This document shows positions 1-12,240 of a DNA stretch of 64,000 nt, one piece after another. The position numbers and the translations under genes were made by a program. Positions within the stretch are counted from its first letter, which is position 1. Each line of letters opens with the position of its first letter. The notes beneath the pieces are model-generated. The model worked only from the letters and a program-made list of their open reading frames with translations, made no database searches and was not told the origin of the DNA. The stretch spans positions 29,500,623 to 29,564,622 of the forward strand of contig OY365814.1 of the NCBI GenBank assembly GCA_959347315.1, in the 5' to 3' direction. Source of the stretch: Bimastos eiseni (taxonomy: Eukaryota > Annelida > Clitellata > Crassiclitellata > Lumbricidae).

Positions 1-90
1 TATTGGATTGGCTGACTGACAGAATGCGAAAATACAGAAAGAGAATGACAGCTGTTGTAATGGAAAGAAAAAGACAGAGAAAGAATAGGA

Positions 91-260
91 AGTGAGTGAG
101 AGAGAGAGAGCGAGAAAGAGAGACAGACAGACAGACAGAGACAGACAGAGAGCGAGAGAGGGAGAGTGAATAAGAAGGAGAGAAAATGAGAGAGAAAGAG
201 AAAGAACAGCGCCTAAAACGATTAAGAAAGAGATAAACAGTGACACGGAAAGAGAGATTT
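91..260. repeat. purine-rich GAGA/GACA simple repeat
   Basis: Mostly GAGAGAGA, AGACAGAC and AAGAGA units over about 170 bp. The minus-strand ORF beyond it (332-553) has no recognisable domain. Confidence 0.85.
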
Positions 261-732
261 GGTGGAAGGGTTCCGACCTGTAGCTCCGATGTCCTACTGT
301 CGTTGCCTGACATGTACGTGTGTGGCCAGGTCTAAATTAAATGACGCCCCACTCGGTAGCCACGTATCACCAGACGAACGTCCGATTCATTAGAATCGAA
401 TTTCGCCGCTGATAGGGCTTGTTGCTGATCGGTAGCCACGACAACCGAAACTAAGAACGCCGTGGATTCGAGGGCTTGCCTACAGAGGACGCCAATACGG
501 AAGGAGATGGAGAGAGACGGGCAGGGAGAGAGGGAGAGTTGGTGAGAGAGCACGTGAAAGGCTTCAACGATCTCTAGAGAGCGACGGTCAAACGAAGGTA
601 CGTAGGTCGAATGTCAGAAATGTCAAACACGATCCAAACTCAGATCAACTGTATCGGATCGACGCTAAATAAACAGCGCTCAACACGGTATCTGTGTTAT
701 TTCACTTTCATGCGGCAAAAATAATTACACTA

Positions 733-767
<35 letters not shown>

Positions 768-1114
768 AGGCCTATAGTCTTATGTACATGATTACTCTGT
801 ATTTATGAGTATACCGTATGAGTATAAATATTCTCTTTAATAGTTACACTGGAAGCAACATAATGTTTGTGCACCCATACAATTTTGCACTCAAGTGCTT
901 CTATGCGTTGCATAACTGATCTAATTAGGAATAGTGACTGTATAATTACATTTGTGCCCATATATGTACACATGTATATGTGTGCAAATATACTAGATTC
1001 ATTTAGCTAGTTACTCATTTTGCTAAGCCGTCATAGTCTAATATTTGCAGGTACATAATAATAATAGAAATTTAATGTCTTTGCGGCAACTATTTTGCGC
1101 AATAACAGTTAAAA
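261..1114. other. no gene recognised
   Basis: Unique-looking sequence with a (TA)n tract at 731-768 followed by TAGGCCTA at 767-774. No coding signal beyond short shadow frames. Confidence 0.6.
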
Positions 1115-1262
1115 TCTTTTTATCATTCCAGCATACATTTGAACGGCATTCTTTTCATCAATCCATGCAGCCTCTGGTTAAACAGATTTCTTTTCATCAA
1201 TCCACCTTCCAGCTGAACAGAATTCCTTTCGTCAATCAAGCTTCTAGTAATATAGAAATCTT
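1115..1262 (+). repeat. about 40-bp minisatellite (TTCTTTTCATCAATCC family), locus 1
   Basis: Three to four units of about 40 bp, each with CTTTTCATCAATCCA or a variant followed by a CAGAATT-type join. The same family, inverted, fills 16,480-16,870. Confidence 0.7.
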
Positions 1263-1300
1263 CACGAGATCCAAGTTCTGAATTAAATGGGTGAATAATA

Positions 1301-1301
<1 letters not shown>

Positions 1302-1336
<35 letters not shown>

Positions 1337-1381
1337 CGCTCTGTCTGTCTCTCTGTGTGTCTGTCTGTCTGTCTGTCTCTG

Positions 1382-1412
<31 letters not shown>

Positions 1413-1416
1413 GTCT

Positions 1417-1448
<32 letters not shown>

Positions 1449-1490
1449 AACACACACACACACGCACACACACACACATACACACACACA
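1302..1490. repeat. (CT)n, (TCTG)n then (CA)n microsatellite
   Basis: Perfect CT runs, TGTCTGTC units, then about 70 bp of CA with A and G interruptions. Open frames here are repeat translations only. Confidence 0.95.
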
Positions 1491-1497
1491 CTTCCTT

Positions 1498-1725
1498 TTC
1501 TTGGTCATGAACCTTTTGTTCGCGAATCTTTGGTCGTGAACTTTTTTCTATGAATCATTTGTCGTGACACAAATTCACACATGTGTCTGCCGCTACACAG
1601 CTGTGCTCTTATGTCGGGCGCTTTATCGTCGGGCGCTAGAAAATTGGCACTACCTGTTTAGCGCCATTATGTCGAGCGTAATTTTGTCGGCGGTCTTTTG
1701 TCAGTCGCTATTTTGTCGGAGTGCC
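1498..1725 (+). repeat. degenerate GGTCGTGAACC / TTTTGTCGG short tandem repeats
   Basis: The first half repeats TTGGTCATGAACCTTTTG-like units. The second half repeats TTTTGTCGGNG units about every 20-25 bp. The GGTCGTGAACC part recurs, inverted, at 16,390-16,465, next to the same neighbour minisatellite. Confidence 0.55.
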
Positions 1726-2584
1726 AATCCATCCGGCTATACTCCTTTTATCCTATATATCCATCCATCCATCCTTCGTCTTCAACATATCATTATATTT
1801 GGTTTTTTACAAAATATTTATTACTAGGCTATCTATCCACAGTGAATTCTTTGAAAAAAAACTATCTGTCTATTTTATATTATATTCTAAATTTAGATAG
1901 GCAACAAAATATGGGAGCGACAGAGCAACTCATACACTGCCTATATTCTAATATAGAGCTAGTCCTAGGCCTCAACAGAGAATGAGGACGAAGCGTATCA
2001 TCTACGATATTACATTGGGTATTTAAACAGAATAACAACCAAAATATCAGTCCCTACAAAGCTAACCCCATAGAGGCAGGTTTGGATATGAAGTGCCATC
2101 GATTTTTCATTTCCTTATATGCTTCGGCAATAATAATGGCCCCAACCCGGAGAGCTATATTAATATTTGATTATGATCACAATTACTTTCTTTAAAAGCG
2201 CCTAACGCGAGCTTCGGTTATTGTTTGCCTATAGCGACACCTATTGGCCGTTGACGTCTTCTTTGTGACCATTAAACAATTTAGATGGTTGTTACTGGCT
2301 TTGGTATACAGGCATATATTGGCTATATTATTACTACTTGACAAACCGCTGTCCACATACATTTTTCTCCACTACATAATTTTGGTTATGGTAATGCTTA
2401 TAATTAAATTGTCTGGCTCGTTGTTTATGTAATTGCTCACAGTCTGGATTATTGCCTTCTATAATATTGGAACACTGCTATTAAAAGGTGTCTTGCGAGT
2501 TAAACGGACTAAAACGACGCACACGTACAAAAACTTTGTCACGCATCGTATCGCATCTGAGAGTGTTTAGACAGCGACTTGATT
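1726..2584. other. no gene recognised
   Basis: AT-rich sequence with a short (ATCC)n tract near 1,760. No coding homology or element ends identified. Confidence 0.6.
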
Positions 2585-3095
2585 AGGCACTTTCATTTAT
2601 AGCGCTGGTTTTGTCTAGAATTGATTATTGTAGCTCACTACTCACAACCTAGGTCCACTCTTGCACTACTTAACCTCTATTCTGCACACTACGGCACGCC
2701 TAGTAAAAATCTTGGCCCTACTGACCACCTTACTCATTAAATATACTTACGTCATCTTCATTGTTTTCCCATCCAGGCTCGCATCTCTTTCAAGATTTGT
2801 TTTTCTATGTTTAGGATTATTACAGGTCTGGCCCCACCTTACCTGGCCGCCCTGGTCACACCGTGTGCTACCGTTGCACCAAGAAGAGGTCTACGACCTG
2901 CGTCAACAAGATACTTTGTGGTCAAAAGATCTAACATGACAGTTTGGCAACAGCTTAATGGAACACACTACCAGAAGCTTCCTCGCTGGAAGTTTTCAAG
3001 TCTAAACTAAAAATCCATTTATTTTCTGTGTACTATGATTAATGAATTTAAATAAGATTAAGGCGCGCTATAAACGAAAGTTGTATTGTATTAAA
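2585..3095 (+). mobile_element. decayed LINE fragment, reverse-transcriptase C-terminal region and 3' tail
   Basis: The translation includes LVLSRIDYCSSLL near 2,600 and then, after frame breaks, FKICFSMFRIITGLAPPYLA near 2,790-2,850. Both are typical of the thumb and C-terminal region of CR1/L2-type LINE reverse transcriptases. The fragment ends in the characteristic GGCGCGCTATAAACG tail. Several stops and frameshifts interrupt it, so it is a dead 5'-truncated copy. Confidence 0.75.
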
Positions 3096-3861
3096 GCAAC
3101 CATGGACTAAAATCTGATATCGTCGTAACACTGTCAGACTAATCACATGGTCAATAGCCTACGTCTTTAACCTGATTTTTATCGAAAATATAGTAACCTA
3201 AGTTATTACTTTAAATTATAGTCTATAGCAGATGGGTAGGCCTATACTTTTTGAGATTTCTACTGAAATTCATGCTCGAAATCTCAATATTAATTACTGT
3301 GCGGTTGGTCTAAGTCTTAAACAGCGTGTAACAATCATGTCTGAAGGCTGCGTGTTGTGCTTAACATTGATATTATTTGAAAACTTAATAATCACAGAAT
3401 TTACTTGTTGTCCTTAAAAATAGCCATTGAATTGTTGAAAGTTATCAAGGCGGCGAGTCTATTTGATCAACAAAAACATTTAGCATATTATTTAATATAA
3501 ATATTAATTTAATATTATTCAAGGATGATATCATTAATTCTACAGGCACAGGGCGGGATTTTTATAGCTTGGAACTGTGATGTTTCCGCACATCATAAGC
3601 ATGCCACGCAAGACTAACAGGGCCGCTGCGTTAAAACTGCTGCCAGCTGGTGATTAAACCTCAGAATTCAAGCGCATCTTTTCAAGCCGTCTGTCGAATG
3701 AAACAAACGCACACTCGTCTGCTGGCTTCATTTGGCAAATGAGAGTTCCTCCGCACAAAATTATTTTGTCCACATGAAGTCAAGAGACTTCAGTAGACAT
3801 TTATGACGATAGTAATATGAAACGCTGTCCATTATTAATTCGTCTAATTACTACTTTGATG
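3096..3861. other. no gene recognised
   Basis: AT-rich, without long ORFs or terminal repeats that I can support. Confidence 0.6.
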
Positions 3862-3960
3862 TAATGTAATGTAATCGCTCATTCATATAGCGCCCCTTCA
3901 AGATATCTATACAGAATGTCACAGATGCGCTCTCTGCGCTGGCTTTTAACGCTGCGCAGT
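3862..3960 (-). mobile_element. LINE 3' tail relic on the minus strand
   Basis: Read on the minus strand, AGATATCTTGAAGGGGCGC followed by TATATGAATG matches the tail of the LINE at 19.3 kb (AGATATCTTGAAGGGCGC). It ends in (ATTAC)n. Only the extreme 3' end is recognisable. Confidence 0.5.
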
Positions 3961-4479
3961 TGTAGCCTTAGTAGTATAGACGGAGCAGCTGGTTGTAGTC
4001 GTATAGCAGTTATCGTGGAAGTGGATACTATAGTAGTTATTGATGCTATTGATTTTGTTATTGTCTTTGTTATAGCTGCTGTTGATATCGTCATAAATGT
4101 CTACTGAAATGTATATAAACGCAAGTAGACTTAATGTGTGAAACAATTTTTTTGATAATGGACAGAGAGCGAAAGAAGAGATTGAATGTTAATTTGGACA
4201 AAGAAGAGAAACCAGAGAATGTCTTGTTGGTTAGAGTTACGCTCTTAATGTCACTGTAATCCTTAATCGCAAGTTACTGAAAAGTACCGCTTTAGTGGTT
4301 GTTGTGTTCACTAGTCTCTACAATAACCAGACATGTGCTGAATAATATGCTGATTAACTCTTTATTTCACTCTCATTCTGAATATTTCAGAAATGCCAGT
4401 TACTCCATACCGACAATCGGTTCACGTAAACGTCCACATTGTAGTTGTACGCCCGAGCTGTGGTGAGTTATCTGTTGAC

Positions 4480-4774
4480 CAGAGGTGTAACAAGGTTTTG
4501 AAAAGTGGGGGAGCGAGGGGGGACGGCATGATTTATCAAATATTGCGCGAACGCAAAAAAATTCTTTTGCCCCTCCCACTTTTTGAATTTTGCCCCTCCC
4601 AGAAATTTGAAAATGGGGGCACAAATTATTTTAAAAAAGGTAATCTTAAAAAACAATGAATAAACATAAAAAGAACCGATTGGGGAGCACTGAGCACTAA
4701 AACTGGAGGGGCTTTGTCCCCCCAGTTTTGAAACTGGGGCCGGTGCCCTCTGCCCCCCGCTTGTTACACCCCTG
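4480..4774. mobile_element. 295-bp non-autonomous hAT element (MITE) with perfect 8-bp target duplication
   Basis: The 15-bp terminal inverted repeats are CAGAGGTGTAACAAG at 4480-4494 and CTTGTTACACCCCTG at 4760-4774, with one mismatch. They are flanked on both sides by CTGTTGAC (4472-4479 and 4775-4782). An 8-bp duplication with CAGNGGTG termini is the hallmark of the hAT superfamily. The interior has no transposase. It is G/C-run rich near the ends, including several GGGG and CCCC runs that can pair with each other. A diverged relative, in opposite orientation and with a 1.3-kb longer interior, lies at 55,452-57,017. Confidence 0.92.
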
Positions 4775-5014
4775 CTGTTGACTGGTGTTCAGTGAAGATT
4801 ATTAACTTAAAGGCATGTGAGCATAAAAGTTTATGTCGTTCTATTGCGTTTCCTTTGGCATAATAATAACTGCACGTAAATCGTAAACGTCGTTCTTCAA
4901 CTTTCTCAGGCCTCCTACAATTCTGAGCGCACCAACATCGCCTGTCTGAATCTGCGAGTCTAGGATCAACTGGCCAATCAACCACACCAACTTCTCTCTT
5001 GTTTCGACGCGTGG

Positions 5015-5090
5015 ATAGCGGTGGCCAATTGGTTAGAGCGCTCGACTTGTAGTGCGTCGAGTCTGGGTTCAAGAGTTCAGGAAGATAGTT
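5015..5090 (+). mobile_element. tRNA-derived SINE head
   Basis: An A-box-like TGGCCAATTGG is followed by TTAGAGCG and then a B-box-like GGTTCAAGAGT about 35 bp downstream, the spacing of an RNA polymerase III promoter. A CTCGAC/GTCGAG stem mimics an anticodon arm. The rest does not close into a normal cloverleaf, so it is a SINE rather than a functional tRNA gene. Confidence 0.6.
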
Positions 5091-6780
5091 TGTAGGTATT
5101 TCACTCACGAAAGTTCAACGTCATCGATTGATGTTTGATCGTGTGCTTAATAAATGTGTCTTGAAATAATGATTCTAATAATGATATTTCTAGGCCTACT
5201 ACTGCTTACTACAGCTTCCACTACGACTAGTACCATAACTACTTTCATTACAACAATTACCACTTCTGATACATTAGGCTACTATTAGGCCGACACTCAA
5301 TAAGTTAATACCTTTTATTTATTTTTATTTTCTGATAGAAACAGTAGTACAGACTGGTAGAGCTGGCTTCTCTTCCTACTATGCCAATATACAACGTCTG
5401 TTACAATTTTTGGATTTCAATAAGGAATTTCAATTTTGGAAGTGAGGCATAGAAATATTGGCCTAGGTCGGCAAATTGTAAAATCCGTCCCAGCTCATCT
5501 TACCTTACAAGGCTTATACTACACGACAGAACATTTTTGCATTAATTGAACCAATTCCGATTAAAGTAAGGAATATCTTTATTGATGTAATTACAGTTCG
5601 AGACAAACGAAAATGAATTTGAAACGGACACGTAGTCGTAAACTATCGCCACAGCCCATGCGTTATAGGCCTACGCAGACATGGTAGAGACCGCTAACCT
5701 TAAATAGCGATGACCGTCTTATACATTAACCTTCTAGAAAAGAGTACACTTAGTAAGAGACGAGAGTGACAGGTTAGAGAGATCTGTCAAAAACAGCAAA
5801 CCTGGCAAAACACTACACGCAGTAATTTCAGATACGGATCATAGTTGCAATTCTATAGTGAGGTATACAACTCTATACGATATAGGATATGTCAGAAACT
5901 TTAACCCTGACGAAAAGCCTAGATCTATATAATTATACTCAGTAATTTCAAAGAGAGCGTAGATCTCCTCTTCCAAAATCCGTCTTCAGTGCTCAAATTT
6001 ACGCTTCACGAGCGATATACCACGACATGTAGAAGAAATTAATCAAACGTTACATACATAGGTATGTATGTCGGATAAGTTGCGTCCGCATTAGACAATT
6101 ATATCATTATTTTGTGCCGGTCTAAAGAGGAAAAGAGATCGAGAGAAAGAAGGCAGTTAGAGGAAGCACTGAGTAACGAACTATTGAAGGAAATCTTAGT
6201 CAATAACAAATCGAAAAACTGCAATCGACAACGGCGAACGCGCGCCGCATTGTGTTCCGGGAAAGACTGTACATAAAGATGGCGGCCAATAAAGGTTCTC
6301 GCGTCGATATTGACCACGGGTCCACTCGCATACGCGAATACTCACGATCGCTATGCCTACTTTTATTATTATCGAAGAGGGCCATACATCTTACCAGGTT
6401 CAAGTGGACATTGAGCAAAAGATGATGTACTGAACATGAATATGCATGTACGCAATAATAATTACAGATCAAAACATTACAATATGTACATTTATATTCG
6501 GTAGCGCAATCGTTCCTTTCTCATTTGTCTGTTTTCGCTCTGCAGAGGTGAACAATAATTACATACAGTATAACAGTATCATATTTTAATATTACATGCA
6601 GTATATTAGTTGCGCAATAGCCGTGTAGCTGTACGAGATCCGAGATCGAAATTGAAAAAATTACGAGGCTACTCAGAACGAGACAAATTGTAAAATTTTA
6701 CTAGAAGGCGCAATAGAGTATTCAGCAGTTCCATTTTGCCCCAAAGTAGTTCCTTTTAGCTCCACCCCTCTCTATCTACC
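5091..6780. other. no confirmed gene; candidate first exon near 6,279
   Basis: Mostly unique AT-rich DNA. At 6,277-6,290 AAGATGGCGGCC matches the YY1 site that often overlaps translation starts. A short GC-rich CpG block (6,235-6,275) lies just upstream. The ATG at 6,279 opens MAANKGSRVDIDHG, but no downstream exon or strong donor was confirmed. A (TGTC)n tract follows at 6,781-6,815. Confidence 0.3.
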
Positions 6781-7059
6781 CGTCTGTCTGTCTGTCTGTC
6801 TGTCTGTCTCTGTCTCTATCTTTGGCCTTATTTGGAACCGGCAGCTTCTAAGTTGACATCTCTTAACCCAACCGATATGAGGCTGCGCTCCTAAATAGGT
6901 TGGTGCCTTAAACGTACCTTCATAGCAGCGCAATTTTTTTTTTACAATTACTAATACGATTATGCGACGAGGAAGGGTTGGGTTTTCAGTTACTTCACTG
7001 GATGGGGCACGGAGAGATATAAAATGAAATCATCGTCAGTGTAGTCAGCATCGAGACAA

Positions 7060-7205
7060 TTGTCAATCAATCAATGGTTTATCAATCAATCAATCAATCC
7101 AATTTATACAGCGCCAATTCGGGATCTATTGTCAGAAGGACGTCGGAAGTTGTAGCTCTCTAATGTATCATCTTAAACCTGATTATTTATATAGCGCTGT
7201 TACAA
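7060..7205 (-). mobile_element. two LINE-type 3' tails in tandem
   Basis: On the minus strand there are two tails. One, GGCGCTGTATAAATTGG, is followed by (ATTG)n at 7,060-7,125. The other, CAGCGCTATATAAATAATC, is near 7,185. Both have the GCGCTATATAAAT end seen at 3.0, 19.3 and 61.3 kb. No coding remnant was recognised with them. Confidence 0.45.
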
Positions 7206-8194
7206 TAATGCCCAACGAAGCAAACGACTGTCGTTTCCCGAAATATCGCAGTCATGAATCAGAAATCACTTGAAAGTCCAGGTTAATTAAAACTCATTAG
7301 TGCATAGTATTCTTTTTAAAGCACGTAATATTGTAATAAATGTGTTTACCTGTGACCTGTAACGCACAGAGGCCTTTTTATTTTTTCTATATTTATCTTA
7401 ATATTCGAAATAAATATTTTTAAGCACTTGATCACTCAGTCTTTAGTACTAAGACTTTTGTATGTGATGAACTCAGGAAAAAATGCATACATTGATGAGT
7501 TTTATAATCTGAAAGCTACACTTCTAAGGATTATGACCAATATTGAACATCACGAGACAATAGTACAACTGTTAACGGTTAAAATGGTGGGCCGTGCTTG
7601 GGGAAAGATAGAAACATTGCATAAATACATGAATATTAGGACAGTAGTATAGGGCAAAACAATTGCACAGGAAAAGTTCGAAAAACCATGATTTTTAAAA
7701 GGGCCGTCAGTAGTTAACTGGTTTAGTTAATTAGTTAAGAAATAAAGCTTATTTTGTACGTGTATTCTTATCCTGCCTGCTACTTGTATTTATGCGAGAA
7801 AGGGTGAGCCCAGTTAGCGGGACCTGGTTGGTCCCTTAGGGGTTTATTAATTTCTCTCTTTTGACTGTCTTCTGATAACTTGTTCATAATGTGTTTTTCA
7901 CGTTCCTTTTGTTGGAGGCTGTCAAATAAAATGGTTCGTAATAGTCATGGTTAGTATATTCTGCAATACAAACTAATACCCGGCTCGTTATCTCTTCTGT
8001 CAAAACTTAAACTCTTCGTTGCGTCACTTTTACCGTCGCCATTAACTCTCCAAAAACATAACCAAACGGGTAGGACTAGGTTAAAGAGATTCTTTTAGTG
8101 AGTAAATTTAGAACTTGCAACGCTATTGACCACATGTGAATGGTAGGGATGATATACGGCTAATAATTTTTGCTCCACTTTCATTCCAGTCCAC
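7206..8194. other. no gene recognised
   Basis: AT-rich DNA. The 74-codon frame at 7,428-7,652 shows no domain, codon bias or homologue I recognise. Confidence 0.55.
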
Positions 8195-8355
8195 TCAACT
8201 ATTTGAGTGCACTGACCCCCTACACTGTCGATGGGAGGATAAGATAGTGAGGGAGAACATTGGACACCCACCCCGATTTAGTGAGGGTAAAAAAATGAAG
8301 TCGCAATCACTTCACACCCGTGCAGAAAGAATTACTCATCTTTATCATAACCGTT
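8195..8355 (+). mobile_element. SINE family B, 5'-truncated copy
   Basis: Carries GAGTGCACTGACC, CTGTCGATGGGAGG, GAGGGAGAACATTGGACACC and AATGAAGTCGC followed by CACTTCACACC, in the same order as the copy at 27.6 kb. The B-box portion is absent. Confidence 0.6.
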
Positions 8356-8489
8356 GTTGAATAATTCGAATGGTATCTCTGTTTTTCTATCGCAAACCAT
8401 TTCTGCGTCGAAAGGACTCGACCACCCCGCGTGATGTAGGGTCACAGGCCCTTTTGGATTCAACACCGCATGGACTATTTCTTACAATA

Positions 8490-8525
<36 letters not shown>

Positions 8526-9480
8526 GTTTGTTTTATTACCTGCTTTTATTATTTTATATTTAATTATTACATTATTTATTATTAATAGTAGTTGATCTAT
8601 TAATATAGTTTACCAGAGGTAGCGCTGATCCCTCAGGTGATATAGAAATTGTCCGGAGACAGTAATTAATCATTATTTTGTTGCAACTTCTATACTATTA
8701 CTATTAGTAACTAGTACTTATACTAGTACTAGTATTGGAATTATCATCTCATTACTATTCAGATGACAAAACGTAGGCTTTGAAAATAATTATCCCTCGA
8801 GAATAATATAAAAAAATCCCAGCTCTTCAGCGAACGCATAGGGCAACTCCTGAACGGATAGGACTCGTCAAGATTATTGGTATTACGTGATGCTTTGGAG
8901 ATTGAAAAACGACCGAACGAAAGCCCAAGCACCAGGACGAAGATAATTGAATGAACTGAGATTAAATAACGAACTGCGATGAACGGAACTACTTATTTCG
9001 TATTCGTGCGCCATCCAAAGGCATTTTGACCCTGACCGGATTACGCCACAGCTGTCCCAGTGTGTTCGCCTTCATACTACTGTCTACGTGTTTTTCGTCT
9101 CTCCTTTTGCCTTCTTCGCATCTCTATCCGCCTGCTTTATGTTCCTCTTCCTGCCTGTTGGCCTATCATCTGGTACGTGTGAGTGTCTGCCTGCTTGCTG
9201 GTACGTCTGCCTGTGTGCCGCTCGGTCCTTTTGCATAGGATTTGCCTCGGCAGTGGAACAATGGCTTGTCATATTGATCCCGACCCGAGGGCCGGGGAGA
9301 TAGCAGACAGTCCTATTCAAGATACGGGATACATTATCCGGAGGACTAGCATCGGGAGATCTCGGTGAAATATCGACAGAAACTGGGAATCGGGCTGCCT
9401 AAAGAAGAAGGTTATTGATTAGATATGGGATGAATATGCAGCGCACACAACGCTATGGCCGCACGGGATCAAGTGTATGC

Positions 9481-9608
9481 GTATACTGGTAGAAGGTGGA
9501 GCAGATAGCCAGCCAGTTGGCTTTCGGTTCTTAACGAGTGTGTGTATATTGGTAGAAGGTGGAGGAGTTAGCCAACCAGTTGGCTTTGTGTTCTTAACGA
9601 GTATGTGC
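9481..9608. repeat. two-copy 63-bp tandem repeat
   Basis: Units start GTATACTGGTAGAAGGTGGA at 9481 and GTATATTGGTAGAAGGTGGA at 9544. Each runs through CCAGTTGGCTTT and TTCTTAACGAGT. The length is a multiple of three, so the minus strand reads a 21-residue peptide repeat, but the frame is short. Confidence 0.8.
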
Positions 9609-10429
9609 ATACAAAGTTGGGATTAGCCTAACCAGCGTCTACTCTGCTTTTAGCCTGTAGAAAGCCCCTATCTCTTTAGAGTTGTACACTTGTTACCATG
9701 CTGTTTACTTGATCTAGCCACAAAATTACTGGGAGTTTTTCGTCTTTTGGTTTTGACATGGTCACATTTCTCTGAATTTCCTGCTTTATCACCCTCCTAA
9801 GCCCTTCAATGTTGATGTCCTTTCCAGTTCATGAGTTCAGTAGTGTCAAGCACATTTAGCGCCTTACTGTCACTTTCCATACATTAAGTTTTATACTCTA
9901 AATTTTCATTATATTTTTCTAACTTATCCAAGTTTTCATAACTCTTTGAGCTGTGTGATTAAGTACTGTATTCGGAAAACGTTAGAGAGGAGAAGGTTTC
10001 AGCCGGTAAATATCAATTGTACTTCTTGTTTGTATATTGATGAAAAAAAGCAATATGTCCGTGTCTGATATTTTGGTTTACGACTGAGTAAAATTCGAGT
10101 ACAGTTCTGGAAAGAAATTCGCTCAAACCAGATTTTGAAAAATCGGTTCTTCGAAGTGATGCAAATATTTTAAAGAAATTATCGAAGTCTTGGGCTCGAT
10201 CACTAATACTCAACCATTAACCACCGGCAAACATTGCAATATGATTGTGATTGTTGTTCTTATGATTCATTTCACTGTAACTTGGATCATCGCAGGAGAG
10301 GACAGCAAAGTCACCAACCTGAGTTACCCAAATAGCCTCAAATTGTTTTTTTTATAAATTTGTTAAACAGCCCTGCAGGGACGTCTTGAAAAGAACTGAA
10401 ATAGGTTAGGATACCCATTTGACACTGAG

Positions 10430-10735
10430 CAGGACAAACATTTGGATGTGACTAACTTTGAAGTATTAGTGCATTACGACAATGGCTAACATTGGAATAT
10501 TGGTTAATATTAGAATGTGGCTTCAATTGGAATATTGGCAAACGTTAGAATATGGCTTACATCGGAAGATTGACTAAAATCAGAATGCGGTCATCACTGG
10601 AATAATGTTGGCAAACATTGGAATATCGCTAAAAGCAGAATATAGCAATCACTTCATTTATATTATGGCGAACACTGGAATATGGTTAAAATTGGAATAC
10701 TGGCTGCAATTAGAATATAGGCCAACTTAGTAGAG
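10430..10735. repeat. degenerate 18-20-bp minisatellite
   Basis: About fifteen copies of TTGGAATATGGCTAACA-type units with heavy divergence. AT-rich, no reading frame. Confidence 0.7.
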
Positions 10736-10994
10736 GCAATGGAAGAAGGTAACAATCTGGCGCTTAGAGTGGAAGATAAAACAAGATAAAGCGGGATCGA
10801 TTCCCACTACCATTCGAAGGTCGTTTGAGCCTTTAACTTTCTGGGTAGAGAATGTGAATTGAGACAGATAAAAAGGTAGTCAGCCGTCTTGTATGGCTGT
10901 GATATAATTAAATTTGACTCCTGTTGAATTTATCAACATCCATTACTAATCTAACATATAATCTTATTATGTCACTGGAGTAAATAAACACGAT

Positions 10995-11180
10995 TTTTAT
11001 TATTATTATTATTGTTGTTATTATTATTATTTTATTATTATTATTAATATTGTTATAGTTATTATTATTATTATTACTATAATTATTAATATTATAATTA
11101 TCATTTTTTTAATTACTATTATTATTATTATCATTATTATTAATACTATTTTAATTATTATTATAATTATTATGATAATG
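10995..11180. repeat. (ATT)n microsatellite with interruptions
   Basis: Mostly TTATTATTA for about 185 bp. The minus-strand frame of isoleucines is an artefact. Confidence 0.95.
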
Positions 11181-11319
11181 TCGTAAGAAAATCTCGAAAG
11201 TAGTTGTACACCCCTAACCCCCATCTTCAAAGTCTATGCCTCGCATCTCGGAATACCTTCAGCGCCGCTATTTATCTGATAAGCAAGACTTAGTGTATGC
11301 TGCAAGCAGACCTGACGTG

Positions 11320-11725
11320 ATCTCAATCGTACAGTGAATGAGTTGTGACCGCATAAGTACGTTAACATACTGGTATTGTATCCCAATTCAAAGCATAATT
11401 CGATCACATCTCGTATAATGAGAACTTAATGCGATCAAGCAGTGCGTCACATCAACATATTTGACTTGTTCCTACTTACTAATTGGTGATAAAATTTGCA
11501 CGAAAAATGAGAGCACAGCGAATGATATGCGATCACCTAATGTGCACATTTGAAAACCCATAATATGCCCGCATGATGCTCAGATCACGTGATGCCATAA
11601 TGCAGATTATTTCAAGATTCGCTGATTATGTAACAAGGGCGTACAAAGACGTCACAGAGACCTTTGCACGCGCATCTCACGTGATCACAGAATGAATACG
11701 TCACGTGCCTGACGAAAGTATTACA
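11320..11725. repeat. degenerate GCGATCACGTAATG-like repeats with CACGTG boxes
   Basis: Loose recurrence of GATCAC, AATGCGATC and TCACGTGA. CACGTG E-boxes occur at about 11,586, 11,676 and 11,702. It may be a decayed minisatellite or a regulatory cluster. No promoter could be assigned. Confidence 0.35.
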
Positions 11726-12240
11726 GCATAGTGCGACCGTACATTATTTGCTGGGATAGCGTACGCGTAACGAACGTAGTCGACGTTAGCGAAAAGAATT
11801 TCGGTCACGTAAGGTACGTGTGTTGGTGTGAAGCAGTGCTTTTTCTGGCGGAAGGCGTCGGAACGCGCCGGAACGCGCGGCACCTGCTTCAATTACTAAA
11901 GATGAAAATAGCAGTAGTGCAAACACTCTGAAATGTGATATAAAGCTTTAAAATTTCGACCTTTTGATTATAAAATTTATAAGTAAATATAGGCCTGTAG
12001 ATTGTAATCATTGTGTCCTATAATATATTTTACTCGGTAGCCAATTTAGCGTCATTCTTTCGACAATACAAATGCGTTCCGACATATTTTTTCTAGAAAA
12101 AATCACTGGTGTGGAGACAGTTTCTAGAGTTGCAAAATGATTTAGAATGCCGAAAGAATTGGCCTAGTACTAAGTTCTAGAAATGCAACATCTGTAAAGC
12201 AGTATAAACGGATACACAGGCAAGGATTCGGGCATGGGAA

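Noticed and set aside
5015..5090. Functional tRNA gene
   Set aside because: A and B boxes are present, but the acceptor and T stems do not close and the anticodon loop is oversized. It is better explained as a SINE.
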